From NCBI GenBank assembly GCA_036272735.1, contig DATAYF010000606.1, positions 1 through 40,253 on the forward strand: DNA of 40,253 nucleotides, written 5' to 3'. Positions 34,051 through 40,253 of the stretch are shown here, piece after piece. Numbering within the stretch: position 1 is the first letter of the stretch; every line of letters starts with the position of its first letter. Both the position numbers and the translations under genes were made by a program. Below the pieces are notes generated by a model, which had not been told where the DNA came from, did no database searches, and saw only the letters and a list, made by a program, of their open reading frames with translations. Source of the DNA: DATAYF01 sp036272735. Its GTDB lineage: Bacteria > Chloroflexota > Ktedonobacteria > Ktedonobacterales > Ktedonobacteraceae.

Positions 34051-34306
34051 GGTGTAGAAGGTGTAGACGAAAGGTGTAGATAAAAAAAGGTCGTAAAATC
34101 GCTCTATAGGCTCATCTATAGAAGGTGTGAAGGTGTAAAGGTGTAGATGGGAGAGAGACCCTTCCATCTTCCCGACGGAGGGGCCTACTCTATCTACACC
34201 TTTACACCTCTACACCTCTACACCTCTACCCCTTCTATAAAAAGGCGCTACAAGCCAATCTAAAGCCCTTTTTTTATCTACACCTTTCGTCTACGCCTTC
34301 TACACC
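34051..34306. repeat. Nested inverted repeat built from AGGTGTAG-type octamers
   Basis: The outer arms (34051-34090 and 34267-34306, 40 nt each) pair with one mismatch. Inside, 34117-34148 (32 nt) pairs with 34192-34239 (48 nt), which carries two extra octamer units. Both arms are made of GGTGTAGA/AGGTGTAA-like 8-mers, and the reverse complement CTACACCT runs five or more times in tandem at 34194-34229. The element could fold into one long branched hairpin. The rest of the 33969-34524 gap has only the small hairpin listed next and an AT-rich upstream of the phosphoesterase. Confidence 0.8.
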
Positions 34307-34387
34307 CCAGTCGTATTTGAGCGCTTAATGCATTGTCGTAGATAGGGAGACAGCGCTCCTAACCTGGTAAGCTTTGCAGGATTTTTG

Positions 34388-34422
34388 GTTGTCCCGTAGC
34401 AATAGGCATGTTACGGGACAAC
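34388..34422. other. 11-bp hairpin upstream of the phosphoesterase gene
   Basis: GTTGTCCCGTA (34388-34398) pairs perfectly with TACGGGACAAC (34412-34422) across 13 nt. A short T-run lies before it and an A-run after it, so a plus-strand intrinsic terminator is not supported. The role is unknown. Confidence 0.5.
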
Positions 34423-34524
34423 TGAAAAACCTGGCGCCGTGGCGCGAGGCACTAGCAAGATTGCGACAAACATGATAAAATGAGCACACTACCTGCGCTA
34501 TATTATTTGGATAGAGTATACTAA

Positions 34525-35775
34525 ATGCGTTACGCTATATTCACTGACATACACGCCAACTTAGAAGCATTAGAGGCCGTGTTGGCGAAAATTGATGAGC
34601 TAGCACAAGAGGAACCAATTGATCAGATCTGGTTTCTGGGAGATCTGGTTGGTTATGGCCCCAACCCTAATGAATGTATTGAAAAGTTACGTGAGCGAGC
34701 TGATCTTATTATCGCCGGGAACCATGACTGGGCCGTCGTTGGTAAGCTTGATCTAGAGGATTTTAGCGCCGCCGCACGCGCCTCGGCAGAATGGACTGCA
34801 CAACAACTCACCGAGGAACACCGCGAGTTTCTATATGAATTGCCAGAGCGGATCAATCGGGAAGATTGTGTCCTCGTTCATGGAAGTCCCTTTGGCCCCA
34901 TTTGGGAGTATCTGACCTCCGAGGTGCTGGCCGAACGGAGCTTCGAGTACTTTTCGCCTCGCTTCTGCTTCGTTGGACACACGCACGTCCCTGTCATCTT
35001 CCAACAACCATTTGACTTGTCAAAAGCACCAACCACACCGTTAAACGAGGCTGGACAGCAGTACGAGGAGAGCGACGAGGTACCTGAAGACGACGATACC
35101 GAGCAACTCGTTGCTGTACATCCGTCTCAATTCGCAGGCCAAACGGCACAACCAGTGGAACAAGAGCGCGGAGAAGCGGAGTCATTGCAATCGGTGGTTG
35201 CCGATGCGGCCGACATGATTGCTGAAGTACAGCAAATGCAGGCTGACGATCCCCCTGAACATGTCATAGCTCAAATGGAGGCAGAAGAATCTTCTTCTTT
35301 CACAGGCGAGGACGAGATACCTCACGAGGTGAGCGAGCAAGGCCAGGAAACCACAGATAAGGACACTGATCATGTCGAGGTTGAAGTTGATTCGCAAAAC
35401 GCGACAGAGCAAGCCGCCGCTTCAGCAACGACGTCGGAGAACACGATTCAGGAAGCAGAAGGGCGTCTGAACGAAGAAATTGACGAACTGCTTACCTTGT
35501 TAGGCCTGAGCCAGAGCATGGTCTCGATTAGCAATGAAATGCTGGTGCCACCAGAAGGTTCCTGGAGCGCGCCCGAACATTACCGGGCTATTATTAATCC
35601 AGGTGGGGTGGGTCAACCACGCGATGGCGATCCACGAGCATCGTTTATGATCTACGATACTGAACGCGGTTTTACCTTCTACCGCGTGCCCTATCCATTC
35701 GAACAAACACAGGAGAAGATCATCCAGTCTGGCTTACCTCCCTACCTGGCGAAGCGTCTGGAATTTGGTCGCTAA
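34525..35775 (+). CDS. Calcineurin-like metallophosphoesterase with a large acidic insert
   Basis: A 416-residue protein. Residues 1-160 hold the MPE catalytic motifs: Asp8 and His10 (TDIH), Asp40 (GD), Asn66-His67 (GNHD), His119 (VHG), and His152/His154 (GHTH). The fold finishes at about 350-416 with INPGGVGQPRDGDPRASF, a conserved end motif of YfcE/DR1281-like relatives of about 240 residues. Between GHTH and this motif lies about 180 residues (164-345) of Glu/Gln/Asp-rich, probably disordered sequence, ending in a helical LNEEIDELLTLLGL. All metal ligands remain, so activity should be kept. Substrate unknown (phosphodiester or protein phosphate). No clear Shine-Dalgarno; a TATACT lies 3 bp before the ATG. 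The gene shortly precedes pth. Confidence 0.85.
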   Translation: MRYAIFTDIHANLEALEAVLAKIDELAQEEPIDQIWFLGDLVGYGPNPNECIEKLRERADLIIAGNHDWAVVGKLDLEDFSAAARASAEWTAQQLTEEHREFLYELPERINREDCVLVHGSPFGPIWEYLTSEVLAERSFEYFSPRFCFVGHTHVPVIFQQPFDLSKAPTTPLNEAGQQYEESDEVPEDDDTEQLVAVHPSQFAGQTAQPVEQERGEAESLQSVVADAADMIAEVQQMQADDPPEHVIAQMEAEESSSFTGEDEIPHEVSEQGQETTDKDTDHVEVEVDSQNATEQAAASATTSENTIQEAEGRLNEEIDELLTLLGLSQSMVSISNEMLVPPEGSWSAPEHYRAIINPGGVGQPRDGDPRASFMIYDTERGFTFYRVPYPFEQTQEKIIQSGLPPYLAKRLEFGR

Positions 35776-35789
35776 CTGACAGCATAAAT

Positions 35790-36467
35790 ATGATGAAATT
35801 ACTTGTCGGCCTCGGTAATCCAGGCTCCCAATATACGCAGACCCGCCATAATGTGGGGTTTCGTTGTGTCGATAAACTAGCCACCCAGTGCTCCTGGAAA
35901 TGGGAGCGACATGGGCGAGCTATGATCGCCCCAGGCATGCTTGGCACTGAAAAAGTGGTACTGGTAAAACCATTGACCTTTATGAACAATAGTGGCGAGG
36001 CGGTTGGCGAATTGGTACGTTGGTACAAACTTCAGCCGGAGGATGTGCTGGTCATTTACGACGACCTCGATCTTCCAGTAGGAAAAATACGCCTGCGGGC
36101 AAATGGGAGTGCTGGTGGTCATAACGGCGTCGATAGCATTATCCACCACTTACACACTCAGCAATTTCCGCGCTTGCGTATCGGTATCGGGCGTCCAGCG
36201 CAACGTCGTGCCGACACCATCCATTATGTACTCGGAGTGCCCTCAACGGATGAGCGTATTCAACTTACGACCAGCGAAGATCGCGTGATTGAGATGCTTG
36301 CAACCATTGTTGGTCAGGACATCAACGCAGCCATGAACCTGGTCAATCTCGATCCTGAAGCTCAACGCCTGGCTGAAGAGAAACAGCGCATGAAACGGGA
36401 GCGACGGGAGCAGGAACGCCGCCGCCGCGAGGAAGAGCAAAACCAGGCAGATCCAGATATTGTATAA
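35790..36467 (+). CDS. pth: Peptidyl-tRNA hydrolase
   Basis: A 225-residue protein. Family signatures are VGLGNPGSQYTQTRHNVGF with catalytic His20, KPLTFMNNSGEAV, VIYDDLDLPVGKIRLR and GSAGGHNG. It frees tRNA from drop-off peptidyl-tRNA in the cytosol. Residues 190-220 form a highly charged Arg/Glu helix beyond the usual end of about 190-200 residues, perhaps an RNA or ribosome contact. There are two adjacent ATGs (35790 and 35793); no clear Shine-Dalgarno, and the 14-bp gap after the phosphoesterase suggests read-through from it. mfd follows. Confidence 0.96.
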   Translation: MMKLLVGLGNPGSQYTQTRHNVGFRCVDKLATQCSWKWERHGRAMIAPGMLGTEKVVLVKPLTFMNNSGEAVGELVRWYKLQPEDVLVIYDDLDLPVGKIRLRANGSAGGHNGVDSIIHHLHTQQFPRLRIGIGRPAQRRADTIHYVLGVPSTDERIQLTTSEDRVIEMLATIVGQDINAAMNLVNLDPEAQRLAEEKQRMKRERREQERRRREEEQNQADPDIV

Positions 36468-36562
36468 TTTATGAGTCGACAATACAATCGTGGAGAAGGC
36501 ACATCTCACCCCTACGGTAGATACACGTAGGGGCAAGGTCTATTGTGCTGTTGGAGGATGTT

Positions 36563-39500
36563 GTGAATTTACAGGGACTATGCACGCTCTTAACGCAAAG
36601 ACCTGAATACCGTCGTTTACTTGCTCAACTGCGTAATGCACAAAGTATACCGCCGCTTACTGGCATCATTGAAGCTGCACGCCCGTTCGTAGCAGCGGCT
36701 ATAAGCTCGTCCATAAAACAGCCAATATTGTTAGTAACGAAAGATGAGAATGATGCCAACCAAACAGCCGAAACGCTCAAAACGTTTGTCGCCAACCCGA
36801 GCGATGTTTTCTATCTGCCTGATCGCGACGCGCTTCCCTACGAACGCCTGATCGGCGATGCTCTCACTACTCAACAACGTATGCAAGCACTCATCGCGCT
36901 GGTTGAACGTGAACGCACACCAATCGTAGTTGCTTCGGCCCGTGCTTTAACCCAACTGGTAATCCCGCCTACCGAACTTTCTTCTGTGCTGGTAAAGCTA
37001 GAAAATGGGCAAGAAGTTGATCTTACGACCATGCTCGAACAACTTTACGACCTCGGCTACCAACCAGCACCTGAGGTTGAGGAGCCAGGACAATTCAGTC
37101 ACCGAGGCGGCATCATAGACCTCTTTCCGCCAACGCTCCCACATCCAGTACGTATCGAGTTTTTCGGCGATGAAATCGATTCTCTACGCACATTTGACCA
37201 GGAAACGCAACGTTCGCTCAACCCTATCGATTTTTGTATCATCGGTCCCGCACGCGAGGCATTGCCTATTCGCGGCCCACAGGCGGTACAAGAGCTGTCG
37301 CAACTTGATAGCAACATTCTGCACCGCGACGCCGAAGAACGCTGGCAGCACGATCTGGAACAGCTACGTCAACGCCACTCCTTCGAAGATATCGCCTTCT
37401 ATCTACCGTACCTGCATGATCAAGCCACCATCCTCGACTATTTACCCAAAAATGGCTTGTTGATACTTGATAATCCAACCAGCATTCAGAACCGCGTTAT
37501 GGACATAGATGCACAAGCTCAGGAGATTATGCAAAATCTCGAACGTGAGCGTGAAAATCCTGCGCATCTCCGCCCGGCACATCTCGCCTGGCAACAACTA
37601 GAGCTACCCATTCAACAACACCTGCAAATTCGTTTTGCCGATATTCTCTCGCTGGCTGAAAACGATTTTGACTTCCCAAGCAACGATACCGAACATCTCA
37701 TGCCCACCTCAAGCAGCGCGAATTCGTATGGTGGAAGACTCAGAGCTTTTGTACAAGAATGCCGAAGAGCGCTCAACAATCGAGAACGCGTCATCATTGT
37801 TACCGCCCAGGCCCGTCGTATGGCAGAAGTATTGAGCGACGAAAGCATCCTTCAGGAAGCAACTATCCATGTAAGTCCCGGCACAAACATTCATCAGTTG
37901 CCCGAAGCAGGCACCTTGACGCTGATTCAAGGTCAGATGATGGAGGGTTGGCAGTCCCATTCCCTGGCGATTGCGCTCTACACCGATACCGAGATCTTTG
38001 GCTGGTCCAAACGTCGAGGGAGCCAACGTCGCAAACCGGTGACGCCCGCCTCGTTCTTGTCAGAGGTTCATACCGGAGACTATGTCGTCCATCAGGAACA
38101 TGGTATTGGTCGATTCCAGGGACTGATCAAGCTGAACATGACCGGCGTGGAGCGAGAATATCTACTCATCCAATACGCAGGTACCGACAAGCTCTACATC
38201 CCAACCGACCAGCTTGACCGCGTGACCCGTTTTATTGGCATGGGCGATGCCGTGCCTGCACTCAGCAAATTAGGCACCACCGAATGGACACGCGCGAAAA
38301 CACGCGTCAAAGAGACGGTGCAGGATATCGCCCGCGAACTTTTGCGGCTCTATAGCGCCCGTGAAGCAGCCCCTGGACATGCATTTCCCTCCGATGCCGA
38401 GCAGCCCTGGCTACAAGAACTTGAAGACGCCTTCCCTTATGAAGAGACGCCAGACCAGGCTCGCGCCATCGAAGAAGTAAAAGCTGACATGGAACGCCCC
38501 AAACCGATGGATCGCCTGGTATGTGGCGACGTTGGCTATGGCAAAACCGAGGTCGCACTACGCGCCGCGTTTAAAGCTGTTCTCGATCAACGTCAAGTCG
38601 CAATCCTCGTGCCAACTACAGTTCTGGCATTGCAGCACTTCAACAACTTCAGAGAACGGCTCAAGGCGTATCCAGTACGGGTTGAACTGCTCAGCCGCTT
38701 CCGCTCGGAAAAAGAGCAAAAACAAGTTTTGGAAGATCTCGCCTTCGGCAAAGTTGACGTAATCATCGGCACGCATCGGCTGCTGCAAAAAGACGTGGTG
38801 TTTTTCAATCCTGGCCTACTCATTGTCGACGAGGAGCAGCGCTTTGGCGTGGTCCATAAAGAGCGCTTGAAGCAATTGCGCAGCGAAATCGACGTGCTCA
38901 CCATGACAGCCACACCAATTCCGCGTACCCTGCATATGTCGCTGGTAAATTTACGCGACATGAGCATTATCGAAACACCACCCCAGGAACGCCTGCCCAT
39001 TCGCACCACCATTCGCGAGTACGATGAGAACCTGGTACGTGAAGCCATCTTACGCGAAATTGATCGTGGAGGGCAGGTCTTCTTTGTGCACAACCGCGTC
39101 CAGGGTATCCAAATGGTCGCACAAAGGTTACAACGCCTGATCCCTGAAGCGCGTATTGCTGTCGGTCATGGTCAAATGAACGAGGACCAGTTGGAGCGTG
39201 TCATGATCGGCTTCGCCAATGGCGAATTCGACGTGCTTATCTCAACCACCATCATTGAAAATGGCCTTGACATTCCAAATGCCAACACCATTATCGTGAA
39301 TAATGCCGCCTACTTTGGCCTGTCACAGCTCTACCAATTGCGCGGGCGCGTTGGGCGTGGTACTCATCAAGCCTATGCCTATTTTTTCTACAATAAAGAG
39401 GCTAAGCTCACACCGATCCAGGAAAAACGTCTACGAGCCATCTTTGAAGCGACTGAACTGGGCGCGGGCTTCCGTATCGCCATGAAGGACCTGGAAATTC

Positions 39501-40066
39501 GCGGAGCCGGGAACCTGCTGGGAGCGGAACAATCGGGCTTTATGAACTCGGTCGGCTTCGATCTCTATTGTAAATTGCTGGCCGACGCGGTTCAGGAAAT
39601 GCAGGGCAAACAGGTCGAAGTTGGAGCGCCAGGCGTCACCGTCGATCTGCCGCTAGATGCCTACCTTCCTGATGAGTACATTGGAGATCGGACCTTGAAG
39701 GTTAATTTCTATCAACGTCTTGCTAATCTCGGGCACTTAGAACAGGTCGAGACCATGACTGCAGAGCTAAGCGACCGTTTCGGCAGCCTGCCGCATCCTG
39801 TGGAGAACTTGCTCACCCTGGTTCGACTCAAAGTCCAGGCCGCCAACCTTGGATACGAGGCCATCACAATGAAGGATAGTGAATTGGTGCTAACAGTCAA
39901 ACGCACAATTGTACCAAACCGCATCATTCTCTACCAACGCTTCCGCAATGAAGCACACGTTCAGCAGGGGGTGATTCGTATCCCTCGTCGTCTGCTCGGC
40001 ACAAACTGGTTGGAACATTTGCAAGACCTGCTACCATCAATTACCGCAACAGCCACTACCGCTTAG
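36563..40066 (+). CDS. mfd: Transcription-repair coupling factor
   Basis: A 1167-residue Mfd of normal length. The UvrB-like N-terminal part (with the PSDVFYLPDRDALPYERL region) is followed by the RNA-polymerase-interacting domain (about 38060-38230, GDYVVHQEHGIGRFQGL). The RecG-like motor has Walker A GDVGYGKTE near 38525, DEEQ near 38830 and TATPIPRTLHMSL, and the TRCF C-terminal domain comes last. It removes stalled RNA polymerase and recruits UvrA. The longer GTG start at 36545 is rejected in favour of the GTG at 36563, which has GGAGG 5 nt before it. The 36468-36562 gap contains no terminator, so pth and mfd may be co-transcribed. Confidence 0.96.
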   Translation: MNLQGLCTLLTQRPEYRRLLAQLRNAQSIPPLTGIIEAARPFVAAAISSSIKQPILLVTKDENDANQTAETLKTFVANPSDVFYLPDRDALPYERLIGDALTTQQRMQALIALVERERTPIVVASARALTQLVIPPTELSSVLVKLENGQEVDLTTMLEQLYDLGYQPAPEVEEPGQFSHRGGIIDLFPPTLPHPVRIEFFGDEIDSLRTFDQETQRSLNPIDFCIIGPAREALPIRGPQAVQELSQLDSNILHRDAEERWQHDLEQLRQRHSFEDIAFYLPYLHDQATILDYLPKNGLLILDNPTSIQNRVMDIDAQAQEIMQNLERERENPAHLRPAHLAWQQLELPIQQHLQIRFADILSLAENDFDFPSNDTEHLMPTSSSANSYGGRLRAFVQECRRALNNRERVIIVTAQARRMAEVLSDESILQEATIHVSPGTNIHQLPEAGTLTLIQGQMMEGWQSHSLAIALYTDTEIFGWSKRRGSQRRKPVTPASFLSEVHTGDYVVHQEHGIGRFQGLIKLNMTGVEREYLLIQYAGTDKLYIPTDQLDRVTRFIGMGDAVPALSKLGTTEWTRAKTRVKETVQDIARELLRLYSAREAAPGHAFPSDAEQPWLQELEDAFPYEETPDQARAIEEVKADMERPKPMDRLVCGDVGYGKTEVALRAAFKAVLDQRQVAILVPTTVLALQHFNNFRERLKAYPVRVELLSRFRSEKEQKQVLEDLAFGKVDVIIGTHRLLQKDVVFFNPGLLIVDEEQRFGVVHKERLKQLRSEIDVLTMTATPIPRTLHMSLVNLRDMSIIETPPQERLPIRTTIREYDENLVREAILREIDRGGQVFFVHNRVQGIQMVAQRLQRLIPEARIAVGHGQMNEDQLERVMIGFANGEFDVLISTTIIENGLDIPNANTIIVNNAAYFGLSQLYQLRGRVGRGTHQAYAYFFYNKEAKLTPIQEKRLRAIFEATELGAGFRIAMKDLEIRGAGNLLGAEQSGFMNSVGFDLYCKLLADAVQEMQGKQVEVGAPGVTVDLPLDAYLPDEYIGDRTLKVNFYQRLANLGHLEQVETMTAELSDRFGSLPHPVENLLTLVRLKVQAANLGYEAITMKDSELVLTVKRTIVPNRIILYQRFRNEAHVQQGVIRIPRRLLGTNWLEHLQDLLPSITATATTA

Positions 40067-40253
40067 CCGCTTGATTACAGAAAACCGAGCGCGAAAGCCC
40101 TCGTCTTTTGAAGCGGGGGATGAAGCGCCGTTCCTTCGAGGAGGGGAAGAGGTGGCAGGCAGTCAGACAAACAAAACACGGATCAGAAACACTTGACACC
40201 GCACAGGGAAGCTGCTATCCCTGGAACAGACGTTCTTTTAGCACCCAGGAGCC
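40067..40253. other. Right-edge region after mfd
   Basis: No gene seen in 187 bp. A possible RNA hairpin, CCCTCGT/GCGGGGG (40098-40119, two G-U pairs), follows mfd. Near the edge, TTGACA (40193-40198) with TATCCC 17 bp later overlaps a CAGGGA/TCCCTG dyad (40204-40223), perhaps a regulated promoter of a gene beyond the window. Confidence 0.35.

Noticed and set aside
34051..34306. CRISPR-like array from repeated GTGTAGA/TCTACAC units
   Set aside because: Units are contiguous 8-mers without 30-40-bp unique spacers, occur in both orientations and lack cas genes.

Overview
This 40.3-kb window looks like chromosomal DNA of a mid-GC, soil-type bacterium. The most likely group is Ktedonobacteria in the Chloroflexota (Ktedonobacter/Dictyobacter-like). 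That is an inference from the mix of families: a TIGR03663-type GT-C glycosyltransferase, Cys-rich formylglycine-generating enzyme, Opp/Dpp-type lipoproteins with Leu-X-Ala-Cys lipoboxes, GatCA, long linkers in otherwise standard proteins, and mid GC. No rRNA, tRNA, CRISPR array or intact transposase gene was seen.

Layout. 0-2.4 kb: an actin-like ParM/StbA-family ATPase followed by a small protein with a ribbon-helix-helix-like N-terminus, with short repeats upstream and between the two genes; it has the shape of a type II DNA-segregation cassette. 2.4-4.4 kb: an amidohydrolase-type decarboxylase and an ArsR-type regulator with a large C-terminal domain. 4.5-11.9 kb: a FUSC-type exporter, a cupin that has lost its metal ligands, a BNR-repeat propeller, a 63-residue membrane protein, a dienelactone hydrolase, a PhoU-like protein and an FTR1 iron permease behind a twin DtxR/IdeR-like box. 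12.1-16.2 kb: a 1007-residue beta-CASP metallo-beta-lactamase protein with an undescribed duplicated C-terminal half, convergent with a formylglycine-generating enzyme. 16.4-22.3 kb: a GT-C glycosyltransferase, a peptide-binding lipoprotein and a propeller lipoprotein. 22.5-26.6 kb: NADH pyrophosphatase NudC, an autoregulated-looking membrane-protein/HTH pair, a beheaded cation-diffusion-facilitator remnant and a gamma-glutamyltransferase. 27-30.8 kb: a binding lipoprotein and two permeases of a dipeptide/oligopeptide ABC importer with no ATPase gene nearby. 31.1-40.1 kb: housekeeping genes gatC, gatA, a D,D-carboxypeptidase, a metallophosphoesterase, pth and mfd.

Functional links. The importer genes, gamma-glutamyltransferase and peptide-binding lipoproteins point to peptide and glutathione scavenging. 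gatCA, pth and mfd serve translation fidelity and transcription-coupled repair. The carboxypeptidase acts on the cell wall.

The most unusual structural features are not genes. (1) Several gene ends carry perfect palindromes with 27-34-bp arms, loops of 0-2 nt and no clear U-tract. Their sequences are unrelated but their design is the same. (2) A 256-bp nested inverted repeat made of AGGTGTAG-type octamers lies between the carboxypeptidase and phosphoesterase genes. (3) The leader of gatC is rich in hairpins, two of which are mutually exclusive. Several coding starts were moved from the longest reading frame to internal ATG, GTG or TTG codons because of Shine-Dalgarno position, promoter position or lipoprotein/permease N-terminus. 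All function calls come from reading motifs, not from database searches.
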